Source: Chiridota heheva
Lineage: Eukaryota > Echinodermata > Holothuroidea > Apodida > Chiridotidae
Reading direction: 5' to 3'
Assembly (NCBI GenBank): GCA_020152595.1
Contig: JAIGNY010001483.1
Location: 500,001 to 564,000, forward strand
DNA: 64,000 nucleotides
Shown here: positions 61,201 to 62,731 of the stretch, one piece after another
Layout of the letters: each line of letters starts with the position of its first letter
Numbering within the stretch: position 1 is the stretch's first letter
The notes under the pieces: model-generated
Database searches by the model: none
Told to the model about the DNA's origin: nothing
The model's input: only the letters and a program-made list of their open reading frames with translations
Program-made: the position numbers and the translations under genes

Positions 61201-61364
61201 ACTCTTTGGAGACCCAAATTCAGTGAGTTCTGAGGACCTGTTGAAAACTGCCATAGAAACAGTACAGAAACAGTTGAATATCAGCGTAAAACCAATCTAC
61301 TCAAAAGTGTCTGTGCAGCACCATTGTATACCACAGTACAAAGTTGGACATTCACAATTACTTG
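4171..61364 (+). CDS. PPOX: Protoporphyrinogen oxidase, nine-exon gene, 3' end outside the window
   Basis: PPOX oxidises protoporphyrinogen IX to protoporphyrin IX with FAD and oxygen, at the mitochondrial inner membrane, just before ferrochelatase in haem synthesis (family knowledge). Nine exons join in one frame to 445 codons plus one base; animal PPOX is about 477 residues. Visible landmarks are the N-terminal dinucleotide fold GGGISGLSTAFYA (residues 11-23), RLGGWIES (40-47), GPRSIRPFG (59-67, whose Arg61 matches human Arg59), the central LCRGIFAGN motif, VAVVNIEMEG, and CIPQYKVGH near residue 435. Intron phases are 0,0,0,1,0,1,0,0,1, and each exon joins the next without gap or overlap against the family. 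The C-terminal FAD-binding segment (the GxSYxGVxVNDCI region) is not found before 64000. No stop or frameshift interrupts the exons, so the gene appears functional. Intron 1 is 32 kb, against a gene of only a few kb in mammals. No other host gene is seen nearby. Confidence 0.95.
4334..5136 (-). pseudogene. LINE-A (CR1-like) 3' fragment, first copy, split by LINE-C
   Basis: Bases 4334-4594 plus 5022-5136 align almost base for base with 5138-5480, the 3' end of the neighbouring LINE-A. Both contain gtcggc[ga]aaaatc, aagaggacatgaacgccaac and tagtaagtttagctttgaaa. It is therefore a 5'-truncated antisense copy lying head to tail with the longer copy. A sense LINE-C fragment (4595-5021) splits it. 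The 3' end lies only about 70 bp inside PPOX intron 1. Confidence 0.8.
4595..5021 (+). mobile_element. LINE-C 3'-end fragment nested in LINE-A
   Basis: The sequence from cacctcactcactcccacc to atcaaacaaacaa matches the 3' ends of the LINE-C copies at 20087-20508 and 30445-30872. It interrupts a LINE-A copy: the flanks read cttgta and gtattagttctg, while uninterrupted LINE-A reads cttgtattagttctg. The duplicated target is thus only about 3 bp (gta). It is a 5'-truncated insertion ending in a CAAA repeat tail. Confidence 0.85.
5216..6640 (-). pseudogene. LINE-A reverse transcriptase
   Basis: The minus-strand frames give IPPWFLKTY (about 6640), a frameshift near 6520, then PVSLTCVCSKILQHII, HGFRAKRSTETQLL, AILDFSKAFDNVPHQ (RT motif A), VLSGVPQGTVLGPLLFLLYV (motif B), VRLFADDCLVYR (motif C, catalytic FADD), a frameshift near 5930, then YLGVEIDNKLRWDKHI and RAARFCMADYSY in the C-terminal part, ending at 5216. 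All catalytic motifs survive but the frame is broken at least twice. This is a CR1/jockey-group RT. The overlapping + strand open frames are shadows. Confidence 0.88.
7201..7634 (-). pseudogene. LINE-A endonuclease, C-terminal half, and linker
   Basis: On the minus strand the sequence immediately past the hAT-like insertion restores KLGRNADKNNVILAGDFNQP, where GDFN is the catalytic Asp/Asn motif of APE endonucleases. Next come LDLVFTNN and GISDNDIVEL, equivalent to the DLVLTN and SDHD motifs. Here Asn replaces the expected catalytic His of SDH, a further sign of decay. The linker follows (KKKANIKRIKEDLTKFK). Confidence 0.8.
7635..8653. mobile_element. Non-autonomous hAT-like transposon inside LINE-A
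   Basis: The ends are inverted: tagagctgtgaacgtttag on the left and the reverse complement of tagagctgtgaccgtttag on the right. An identical 8-bp duplication, caagcttt, flanks it at 7627-7634 and 8654-8661. Eight-base target sites and TAGAG termini are hallmarks of hAT elements. Removing the 1019-bp element plus one target copy restores the LINE-A endonuclease reading frame across the join. No transposase is encoded; only short frames of no known domain are present. Confidence 0.88.
8667..9035 (-). pseudogene. LINE-A endonuclease, N-terminal half
   Basis: The minus-strand translation gives LIKEKDPDVIIGTETWLNSK, the APE-type endonuclease motif with the catalytic Glu (ETWL), then after a frameshift NGYGGVLKAIKNDL and YIGTFYRPSHND (the conserved YRP motif). 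The segment ends at the hAT-like insertion boundary. Confidence 0.75.
9357..9515 (-). pseudogene. PHD-finger remnant of LINE-A
   Basis: The minus strand encodes CKQCNKSVKN, then GICCDDCDSWVHSKC, then a final DDWFCSN followed by a stop. Spacing C-x2-C, C-x2-C, H-x2-C, WFC is that of the PHD/RING-like finger carried by CR1-type LINEs. A stop replaces the last metal ligand (expected Cys after FCSN). Confidence 0.75.
9597..10463. repeat. Minisatellite, 46-52 bp unit, about 17 copies
   Basis: The invariant core gttatcatacaggaaataag followed by tattataaggagc repeats about 17 times. It is separated by a CpG-rich variable spacer of several forms (cgaacgtgacgcggcgagc, gagcgtgacgcgcg, gagcgtggcgcg). 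The array starts exactly where LINE-A sequence ends. The minus-strand open frames here (9599-9877, 9992-10186, 10201-10485) are repeat artefacts. Confidence 0.92.
10503..11729. repeat. 14-bp minisatellite in two blocks
   Basis: The unit tttctgctgatagg repeats roughly 85 times, with variants gacagg and gatggg interspersed and occasional one-base insertions in the T run. Near 11541 the lead-in sequence gtttacaattgaggctt, which also precedes the array at 10490, recurs in mid-array, so the second block (11553-11729) begins with a copy of the original boundary. The minus-strand open frame at 11544-11807 is an artefact. Confidence 0.95.
11730..12489. other. Intron 1 sequence without recognised feature
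   Basis: AT-rich sequence between the 14-bp array and a putative DNA transposon. The minus-strand frames of 83-84 codons (11780-12034, 12165-12416) show no domain. Nothing else is supported. Confidence 0.4.
12490..12922. mobile_element. Possible short DNA transposon with AAACCTTT subrepeats
   Basis: Starts caggcctcc and ends with the inverse, gaggcctg. Both flanks contain taattt (12484-12489 and 12923-12928). Inside, aaacctttaaaaaccttta words are clustered near both ends in direct orientation. The termini are only about 8 bp long, so hAT-like identity is tentative. Confidence 0.4.
12923..13647. other. Intron 1 sequence without recognised feature
   Basis: AT-rich sequence with no recognisable coding segment or long repeat. 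Confidence 0.35.
13648..13991. mobile_element. MITE family M2, copy 1
   Basis: Ends in inverted repeats: cacacccctagcttg on the left, the complement of cagacccctagcttcgctg on the right. Flanked by ggatt on both sides (13643-13647, 13992-13996), a 5-bp target duplication. The interior shares gaggggcacattaatg, ttttcggc and tgttctgtattcattta with the copy at 35155-35623, which lies in the opposite orientation. The open frame at 13815-14027 is not a gene. Confidence 0.7.
13997..15769. other. Intron 1 sequence without recognised feature
   Basis: AT-rich single-copy-looking sequence. The short open frames (14079-14276, 14810-14998, 15424-15627) have no domain and no coding signal that I can see. 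Confidence 0.35.
15770..18355 (+). pseudogene. Decayed sense-strand LINE of another family
   Basis: Broken frames in the expected order: linker with NWFDKDCELNKAKVNKGLRDY (about 15970), KACGIDGVLFNIIKNS and a SPSNYRP trace (16400-16580), RT motif A YIDFKGAFDNVSR (16770-16810), SLFSLFITDLEHYF (motif B/C region, near 16940), LYDDN in place of the usual YADD (about 17035), ILTYGAEIWGSD (17440), and a C-terminal Cys-rich segment VCIFCDMN...EYYFLLVCP (18005-18070). Many stops and frameshifts make it non-functional. The 'YGAEIWG' and terminal 'C..C' layout is common in animal LINEs; I do not assign a clade. The 3' end is placed where LINE-C begins at 18356. Confidence 0.75.
18356..20508 (+). pseudogene. 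LINE-C copy 1: 5'-truncated RT and RNase H
   Basis: The copy begins at aaaggatcattaatcagag, matching 28553 of the long copy. It encodes AMFFDLEKAFDTTWKY (RT motif A), GVHQGSIFSS (motif B, Pro to His), RTFYVDDFTIFYSS (motif C), KFLGLTLNPKLTYKQHI and an intact stretch to SLHVEANEPLFLL (18974-19550). It then jumps about 180 bp of family sequence near 19560 and enters RNase H (FSAEAKAILLALNFIEYS, FSDSKAVLTS, FWIPSHVGIPGNDRAD). It ends with the Cys-His tail CNNCHCIITIQHVLLACP and the CAAACAAA tail. It is broken by frameshifts. Confidence 0.88.
20509..21722 (+). pseudogene. LINE-C copy 2: RNase H to 3' end, with TTGAA tail
   Basis: Starts at acttttcctcctt, the RNase H lead-in, directly after the tail of copy 1. 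It contains the RNase H first-Asp motif as three tandem 18-bp repeats (YTDGS, YTDGS, YTDDS; 20653-20700), then FSDSKAVLTS followed by a stop, FWIPSHVGIPGNDRADA and the C-terminal CSNCHCTLTIHHVLLACP. Unlike the other copies it continues about 60 bp past catcaaacaaac, through aaaggccgatggccc and an aataaa signal, to a ttgaattgaattgaatt tail. Confidence 0.85.
21723..22109. other. Intron 1 spacer
   Basis: AT-rich spacer between two LINE-C copies; nothing recognised. It may be older intron sequence separating two insertions. Confidence 0.35.
22110..24896 (+). pseudogene. LINE-C copy 3: ORF1 end, endonuclease and RT, decayed
   Basis: A proline/threonine-rich ORF1 C-terminus (22110-22577) is followed by an ORF2 start at 22603, MADIIQWNCRGLFANFEELK, with the endonuclease motif ICLQETFLSS. 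LTGDFNAHNPFG (about 22995) is the GDFN motif. Frames break repeatedly. After the linker (NFKGKSSSNN), RT appears as GPDGIHYNLLKNLPR, AISIFFDIEKAIDTTWRYG (motif A), GVPQGSILSSTLFILKINSI (motif B) and SSLYIDDFTIYSSS (motif C). It then skips to SLHVEANEFSFDLR. It is more diverged from copy 4 than copies 1 and 2 are, so it is an older or separate subfamily. Confidence 0.85.
25211..26494 (+). pseudogene. LINE-C ORF1 (Gag-like, zinc knuckles)
   Basis: Opens at ATG 25211 (MTKLFCLDLDLDPP). An RNA-binding-like region, residues about 38-135 (KILIIQATNKEDGFKKVSPF, DLLVHCTRDTQATTLLKIK), precedes the knuckles. After a frameshift near 25770 the frame shows CHKCQRYGHGKNSC, CGNCGALDHDSTSC and CTNCSGTHPANHPSFSKDCP, the triple CCHC array typical of ORF1 proteins of I/jockey LINEs, then TWLQEKQTTKLKFL. 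The C-terminal part is Pro/Thr/Gln-rich and degraded. The protein would bind element RNA in the retrotransposition particle; this copy is broken. Confidence 0.85.
26575..30662 (+). pseudogene. LINE-C ORF2 (endonuclease, RT, RNase H)
   Basis: Starts MACNINDRNNILNIIQ, then a TAG stop where copy 3 has Trp. Endonuclease motifs are VFCLQETFL, LLGDFNAHNPLWGS and CGSDHYPLL. RT parts are SYRPIALTCCLCKIMERII, FSDQSGFRKHCNTLDHL, AIFFDLEKAFDTTWKYG (motif A), a frameshift, GSILSPTL (motif B), RTFYVDDFTIFYSSP (motif C) and HTKFWV. RNase H shows YTDGSIYTDD, SVAAKAILLALNFIEYS, FSDSKAVLTSLLNLKWDN and IPGNDRADAAAK (29870-30235). The Cys-His tail is CNNCHCTLTIHHVLLACP. Active-site residues are present but at least five frameshifts or stops separate them. 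Stacked reverse-frame ORFs are shadows. Confidence 0.85.
27147..27550 (-). mobile_element. CR1-like 3' fragment nested in LINE-C copy 4
   Basis: The minus strand encodes SAAPKFWNILPIYIRNAPTL and FKSVLKTHLFM, the usual C-terminal end of a CR1 RT. It then has the 3' tail: cgctttgagaccg-like sequence, gcgctatataaaaatg and (ATT)n. It interrupts the endonuclease codons GSLTC and DLSIC of LINE-C. The duplicated target is about 3 bp (att). It is 5'-truncated. Confidence 0.85.
30873..31385 (+). pseudogene. LINE-C-related copy 5: RNase H fragment
   Basis: Contains FTDGSIRKGSSAAAACPG, SAEAKAILLALNFIELS, FSDSKSVLTGI and, after a frameshift, FFWIPSHVSIPGMERADRAT. All are RNase H landmarks of the LINE-C type, but the sequence differs clearly from copies 1, 2 and 4, so it is a separate subfamily. 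It begins directly after the CAAACAAA tail of copy 4 and stops near 31385 without the Cys-His tail. Confidence 0.8.
31386..35154. other. Intron 1, distal part, mostly unassigned
   Basis: AT-rich sequence. At 31735-31815 cttgtaaagcactaagagc, later gtgttatataaacat and taatgataataatt, resembles a CR1-type LINE tail on the + strand. At 34565-34750 there is a loose run of gaggaaaa/ttgaggaaaa words. The small open frames (33909-34139, 34351-34663) show no domain. Confidence 0.4.
31735..31815 (+). repeat. CR1-type LINE tail remnant
   Basis: The string aaagcactaagagctttct then ttatataaacataatt and (ataat) matches the pattern of CR1 tails elsewhere in this window (27147-27200, 41045-41110, 53811-53880). 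No coding part remains. Confidence 0.45.
35155..35623. mobile_element. MITE family M2, copy 2
   Basis: Left end cagacccctagctttgctgt, right end the inverse, agcaagctaggggtctg. The interior shares ccgaaaagatgcagc, cattaatgtgcccctcaac and a GC-rich cctgccctttcccctggggg block with copy 1 at 13648-13991, in reverse orientation. The flanks (agtgt and atgta) do not give a clean target duplication. The frame at 35203-35394 is not a gene. Confidence 0.7.
35624..36338. other. End of intron 1
   Basis: AT-rich intron sequence leading to the exon 2 acceptor (ttttcacag). No other feature is recognised; the open frame at 35993-36250 lacks a domain. Confidence 0.4.
36339..36473 (+). CDS. PPOX: PPOX exon 2
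   Basis: Encodes residues 32-76. The acceptor is tttcacag and the donor is gtaaat, both phase 0. It contains the end of the first beta strand (VTLLES), RLGGWI and GPRSIRP, a substrate/FAD-proximal motif highly conserved in PPOX. It joins exon 1 exactly where human PPOX reads from the first helix into the VVLVES strand. Confidence 0.95.
36584..37526. repeat. 29-bp minisatellite in intron 2
   Basis: The unit acataaatacagaatgtac then tgtactgttc repeats about 32 times. The main variation is ttcacat versus tttacat, plus a few short copies. Each unit carries the palindrome-like gtactgtac. The array begins about 110 bp after the exon 2 donor. Confidence 0.95.
37830..38206 (+). pseudogene. 3' end of an I/jockey-type LINE (LINE-C relative) in intron 2
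   Basis: The forward frame reads INTDLSVKHIFVTCPLYQNS, the counterpart of the LINE-C segment TIHHVLLACPLYN. A C/T-rich 3' region follows, then ggcacatttgactctgactg, a gtgctgtta block and catcaacaaaccaaacca, the same terminal order as LINE-C but diverged. It is 5'-truncated. Note the antisense open frame at 37812-38009, which is a shadow. Confidence 0.75.
38207..38828. other. Intron 2, distal part
   Basis: AT-rich intron sequence with no recognised element, ending in the polypyrimidine acceptor before exon 3. Confidence 0.4.
38829..39077 (+). CDS. PPOX: PPOX exon 3
   Basis: Encodes residues 77-159 (249 bp, phase 0 on both sides). The acceptor is ctccacag and the donor is gtatta. It holds the NRFIYVNKKLHRLPSS segment, corresponding to the human NRFLYV..ALHALP stretch, and ends in SMRDFFQRRFGSE, the conserved helix of the membrane/substrate domain. 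Confidence 0.95.
39078..39943. other. Intron 3
   Basis: The shortest intron visible (866 bp), AT-rich, with no recognised transposon or array. Confidence 0.5.
39944..40091 (+). CDS. PPOX: PPOX exon 4
   Basis: Encodes residues 160-208 plus one base of codon 209 (148 bp). The acceptor is tatgttag and the donor is gtatgt. It contains LCRGIFAGNISDLSIKSCFP, matching the strongly conserved CRGVFAGN..LSIRSCFP core of animal PPOX. The phase-1 junction with exon 5 restores a Glu codon. Confidence 0.95.
40143..40436. repeat. 49-bp tandem repeat, six copies, in intron 4
   Basis: Exactly 6 x 49 bp of the unit agtaagtgttgtccagctac then gtgcattggagcatgacttattagggcct. The copies are almost identical; the sixth has one change (gttatcc). 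Every unit contains a consensus 5' splice-site word, GTAAGT. The array starts 51 bp past the exon 4 donor. Confidence 0.95.
40640..41110 (+). pseudogene. CR1-like RT C-terminal fragment in intron 4
   Basis: The forward frames give KVLTLVYKCVNNQVPNYLKD, NTRSTTSF and, after a frameshift, WWNDLPDNMKVAQSVNVFKR. This is the standard C-terminal order of CR1/jockey RTs (YKC.....PNYL.DL ... LWN.LP...K....FK). The tail is aaagcgccactgaagattgc then gcgctatataaatttatgg. It is 5'-truncated and frameshifted. Confidence 0.75.
41111..42118. other. Intron 4 middle part
   Basis: AT-rich. At 41765-42080 there is a diffuse series of gttaaagtttcttcagagattcct-like words of about 30 bp. No gene is seen; the frame at 41259-41540 has no domain. 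Confidence 0.4.
42119..43690. repeat. 24-bp minisatellite with interspersed longer module, intron 4
   Basis: The unit gggatgccatgtgggacatg plus gggt repeats, degenerate, from about 42490 to 43670. Two or three copies of a longer lead-in (catttgcatataa, tagtatgctcaatcaggga, ctgtgatagctaagatgaga) precede array blocks near 42150, 42370 and 42690. Open frames on both strands (MWDMGWDA-type, and SHMASHPMSH-type on the minus strand) follow from the period being a multiple of three and are not genes. Confidence 0.9.
43814..44022 (+). CDS. PPOX: PPOX exon 5
   Basis: Completes codon 209 and encodes up to residue 278 (209 bp). The acceptor is catccacag and the donor is gtgaat, phase 0 at the end. It contains WASWSLENGLQTLIDHLGQ, matching the WSLRGGLEMLPQAL region of human PPOX, and the strand leading to the second FAD-contact segment. 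Confidence 0.94.
44023..44861. other. Intron 5, proximal part
   Basis: AT-rich intron sequence. Nothing is recognised; small frames at 44223-44453 and 44436-44672 lack domains. Confidence 0.4.
44862..45400 (-). pseudogene. LINE C-terminal fragment with (ATC)n tail, antisense, intron 5
   Basis: The minus strand reads WCKQWDKTNVQHKFLVTDPN, LPQGQWSLLNQLCTDAGTCR, then after a stop MMHHIVDNCPLFCLNGGIAV and DLPVNWLTDF, ending in a short atcatcatcatta tail. The order (LPR..WSLLNR.RT..G.C, then C....Q.M.HIV..CP....GG....H..D..AV.WL) is the C-terminus of an RTE-like or related animal LINE. The clade is from memory and tentative. Confidence 0.65.
45401..46065. other. Intron 5 middle part
   Basis: AT-rich. 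At 45716-45780 gctagcctgcaatggactgg then tgtcctgtccagg resembles a dispersed repeat tail. No gene is supported. Confidence 0.4.
46066..46240. mobile_element. Short palindromic MITE with CAGTGGCRTAGCC ends
   Basis: The left end cagtggcgtagccagg and the right end, the complement of cagtggcatagcc, are inverted repeats. A second inner pair (ggtggggcaag and cttgccccct) extends the palindrome. It is 175 bp with no coding sequence. Elements with this terminus are common in animal genomes (general knowledge). No target duplication is certain. Confidence 0.6.
46480..46726 (+). pseudogene. LINE C-terminal remnant (HWTPEGKRKR type)
   Basis: The forward frame at about 46519-46725 reads CFAKTAPLHWIPEGKRKES, stop, DPKSHGS, then NTIGMMAKDGQK, stop, KTFVASQYARGA. 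This matches the widespread LINE C-terminal pattern ALHWTPEGKRKRGRPK.TWRRT...G.....AKDR..WR..V.AL. Two stops show it is dead. The 156-codon frame on the minus strand over this region is a shadow. Confidence 0.65.
46727..47677. other. Intron 5, distal part
   Basis: AT-rich; a poly-T run of about 20 at 47458-47479. Two related ~40-bp stretches with tgctgcaaatgcttattttg and tgttgcaaatgctcattttg (47189, 47293) mark a local duplication. No gene is seen. Confidence 0.4.
47678..47753 (+). CDS. PPOX: PPOX exon 6
   Basis: A short exon (76 bp) encoding residues 279-303 plus one base. The acceptor is tattgcag and the donor is gtaagt. It reads LETDVLFATIPST, equivalent to the conserved ADHVISAIPAS strand. 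Phase 1 at the donor joins exon 7 to give Lys304. Confidence 0.9.
47965..48980. repeat. Composite repeat in intron 6: AT-rich module plus G-rich minisatellite
   Basis: Contains cattcctgatatgaatagca (47979 on), then two or three copies of an aaagaatttgtaattaagtg then tcttgggaatgaataggaa module (48050, 48550, 48618). A G-rich run of ggatggcatgtgggacaggg-like units follows (48715-48975). The same succession is found in intron 7 at 51833-52880, and a related G-rich unit in intron 4. The class of mobile element, if any, is unknown. Confidence 0.6.
48981..50257. other. Intron 6, distal part
   Basis: AT-rich intron sequence with no recognised element before the exon 7 acceptor. Confidence 0.4.
50258..50376 (+). 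CDS. PPOX: PPOX exon 7
   Basis: Encodes residues 304-343 (119 bp). The acceptor is ctttctag and the donor is gtatgg. It contains IEEVTVAVVNIEMEG, the counterpart of the human VSVAVVNLQYQG strand. The first two bases complete the codon split after exon 6. Confidence 0.93.
50377..51017. other. Intron 7, proximal part
   Basis: Pyrimidine-rich stretches (50430-50560), no gene or repeat recognised. The last bases include the left copy of the target duplication of the LINE insertion that follows. Confidence 0.4.
51018..51305 (+). mobile_element. LINE-C 3'-end insertion with target duplication, intron 7
   Basis: From tagccgaactcttccaaaaa to catcaaacaaacaaacaaa this matches the last 290 bp of LINE-C. 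An 11-bp direct repeat, cataatgtaag, flanks it (51007-51017 and 51306-51316). It is a 5'-truncated retrotransposition event with a clean CAAA tail, so it gives the true 3' terminus of this LINE subfamily. The open frame at 50998-51228 is not a host gene. Confidence 0.9.
51317..51832. other. Intron 7 spacer
   Basis: AT-rich sequence; nothing recognised. Confidence 0.35.
51833..52880. repeat. Composite repeat in intron 7
   Basis: A module beginning gttatgataatgacattcct then gacatgaatagcaat occurs twice as a direct repeat (51833-51867 and 52343-52377), enclosing a 20-21 bp minisatellite. After the second copy come an AT-rich ggtatgaaaaaaaatataaa stretch and a G-rich array of ggcatgtggaacagggtggg-type units (52550-52870). 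This is the same order as in intron 6 (47965-48980), supporting one dispersed composite family. Confidence 0.65.
51975..52345. repeat. 20-21 bp minisatellite (ggagtagttttttgttatgat)
   Basis: About 17-18 units of gagtagttttttgttatgat with variation in the T run and an at/ta change (ttataat, ttaggat). A block of several units (variants ttataatagagtaggt, ttaggatgg, ttttaatgg) appears twice in the same order, near 52070 and 52200, showing block duplication inside the array. Confidence 0.9.
52881..53723. other. Intron 7 spacer before the 36-bp array
   Basis: AT-rich with a C-rich run at 53558-53582. No gene or mobile element recognised. Confidence 0.35.
53724..56985. repeat. 36-bp minisatellite in intron 7, split by a CR1 fragment
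   Basis: The unit tttgtccaagattatagatc then atagacactcaacagt (36 bp) repeats about 65 times. Common variants are shorter 31-33 bp copies (cattcagttttgtcc), gttgtgtccaaggtt copies, and copies with loss of the atcat part. Because 36 is divisible by three, four frames of about 160 codons (54686-55168, 55181-55651, 55845-56327, 56548-57030) read as SKIIDHRHSTVL repeats. These are array artefacts: they have no start context, promoter or splice logic, and lie inside intron 7 of PPOX. Confidence 0.95.
53811..54694 (-). mobile_element. CR1 3' fragment inserted into the 36-bp array
   Basis: The minus strand encodes KLNECKTEAMLVGPKSRLL and SKSVKNLGVFFN (54713-54504), then after a frameshift IKRLQRIQNKAARIVTKTSK, LKLLHWLPVEARIEYKIL and FKSQFKTYLFKKYY (54374-53931). 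This is the C-terminal half of a CR1-type RT, followed by a 3' tail (agcgctatataaatgttcc, then (tatt)n). The hexamer atagat lies on both sides, but it also belongs to the array unit. The frame is nearly intact, so this is one of the younger insertions here. Confidence 0.88.
57047..57160 (+). CDS. PPOX: PPOX exon 8
   Basis: Encodes residues 344-381 (114 bp, phase 0 on both sides). The acceptor is ttcctcag and the donor is gtgagt. It contains GFGYLIPSCE and LLGVVFDSCAFPEHD, matching the GFGHLVPSSE and LGIVYDSVAFPEQD motifs of animal PPOX. Confidence 0.95.
57161..57713. other. Intron 8, proximal part
   Basis: AT-rich sequence between exon 8 and the 51-bp array; nothing recognised. Confidence 0.4.
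57714..59178. repeat. 51-bp minisatellite in intron 8, highly homogeneous
   Basis: The unit tgcatgatttcctctagtag then tacacccatctacaactatccttagattacc is exactly 51 bp and repeats about 28.6 times. Almost all copies are identical; I see only scattered single changes (gtgcaccc, catttac, cctaag, one missing t, caattat, aaccat). No spacer is present and the unit is not palindromic, so it is not a CRISPR-like array. Confidence 0.97.
59179..61171. other. Intron 8, distal part
   Basis: Mostly AT-rich. Short remnants: a GC-rich run ggccccccttatagggcc near 59589 followed by aagttatgccactgctgg (possible MITE end), and C- and G-rich runs at 60122-60142 and 60399-60414. No gene is recognised; the minus-strand frames at 60709-61106 have no domain. 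Confidence 0.4.
61172..61364 (+). CDS. PPOX: PPOX exon 9
   Basis: Encodes residues 382-445 plus one base (193 bp). The acceptor is ctttcag and the donor is gtaagc, phase 1. It reads MMGGAWFHELFGD, then a helix TAIETVQKQLNI, then HHCIPQYKVGHSQLL, equivalent to the NCIPQYTLGHWQKL stretch of human PPOX. The terminal exon must lie beyond 64000. Confidence 0.94.
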
Positions 61365-62234
61365 GTAAGCAGCTGTTGAGATTGAAGGAGGATGATAAAT
61401 GAAGTATGGGATTAGTTAAGCCTTAAAGACCCAGAAACTGCAATTTTGTTGAACTTTTTAGATAAATTTTGTTTCAAAATGGAACAGAAATCTTAAAAAA
61501 TTGCATAATTTACCCTAATTTTAAAATTGACAATAGATTTTATTAAATTTGTTAACATTTTGAATATATGTTTCTGAATGAGTTGTACTGAAAAATAAGT
61601 AAAAACCTCTTTTTAAGTTTACCCTGAATTATTGTCAATTGGAAAGATTTTTTTTTGCAAGATTTAGGAGAAACATGAAATTTACCTATGTTTGGCCCCA
61701 TTTTACTCTGAAAATCTCAATATGACCTTCATAAAAATGGCTAGAATATGAAGGAAGCTAAGGAGTATTTTCAAGTGACACAAAAATCAGCCCAATGTGA
61801 CATTGGTAAGTCACTGAAGTAATTTTCTAAATAAAGCTCACTTCAAAAGTCAAATAATTAAAAGTTGATTAGGTTACAAGGGTTAAAGTAGGTAGGTAGA
61901 CTTGGTACTTACATCCACGGCCATAAAACCAGTTGTGAAGCACTGGTGAATGAAAACCCACAATTAATTAAAAAACTACCTTTTATCATACAAAACAAAC
62001 AGACAACAGTGCTGTGAGGACACTTTCTCAAGACCTTGTATTTTAACAAGTTTAGTTTTGAAGCGTGACATTATTGCATTAAAACTGTTTCACCTCTGAT
62101 CAATATTTTTCAAACTTTTGTCAGGTTGTAAAACATTTGATTGATTCATTTGGTGCTCTAGGCCATCACATTACAATTACATCACATTACAATCACATGA
62201 GTGATTGTCAAAGTGGAAAAAGCTACTTAAAGTA
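61365..62234. other. Intron 9, proximal part
   Basis: AT-rich sequence after exon 9. I searched it for the terminal PPOX exon (expected to encode a G-x-SYEGVAVNDCI-like motif) and did not find it. Confidence 0.45.
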
Positions 62235-62323
62235 ATAAAACAATAATAATAATAATGATAATAATAATAATAATAATAGTAATAATAATAATATTATTAA
62301 TAATAATGATAATGATAATAATG

Positions 62324-62355
<32 letters not shown>

Positions 62356-62374
62356 GATAAAAATAATAATAATG

Positions 62375-62407
<33 letters not shown>

Positions 62408-62483
62408 TTAATAATAATAATAATAATTATCATAATACTAATACTAATACTAATAATAATGATAATAATAATAATCATTATTA

Positions 62484-62531
<48 letters not shown>

Positions 62532-62551
62532 TATTATTATTATCATTATTA

Positions 62552-62617
<66 letters not shown>

Positions 62618-62623
62618 TTATTC

Positions 62624-62669
<46 letters not shown>

Positions 62670-62690
62670 TACTATTATAATAATAGGAAA
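62235..62690. repeat. (AAT)n followed by (ATT)n microsatellite
   Basis: About 215 bp of aat/gat triplets are followed, after a mixed stretch with aatact repeats at 62430-62455, by about 225 bp of att triplets. The two halves are reverse complements, so the tract can fold into a long hairpin. Open frames of poly-Ile, poly-Asn and poly-Leu here are artefacts. Confidence 0.97.
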
Positions 62691-62731
62691 CAAATGAATT
62701 GTGATTACATTCCATACATAAGCATTAAAAC

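Noticed and set aside
62227..62715. Long open frames on both strands (poly-Ile, poly-Asn, poly-Leu)
   Set aside because: Pure consequence of AAT/ATT triplet repeats.
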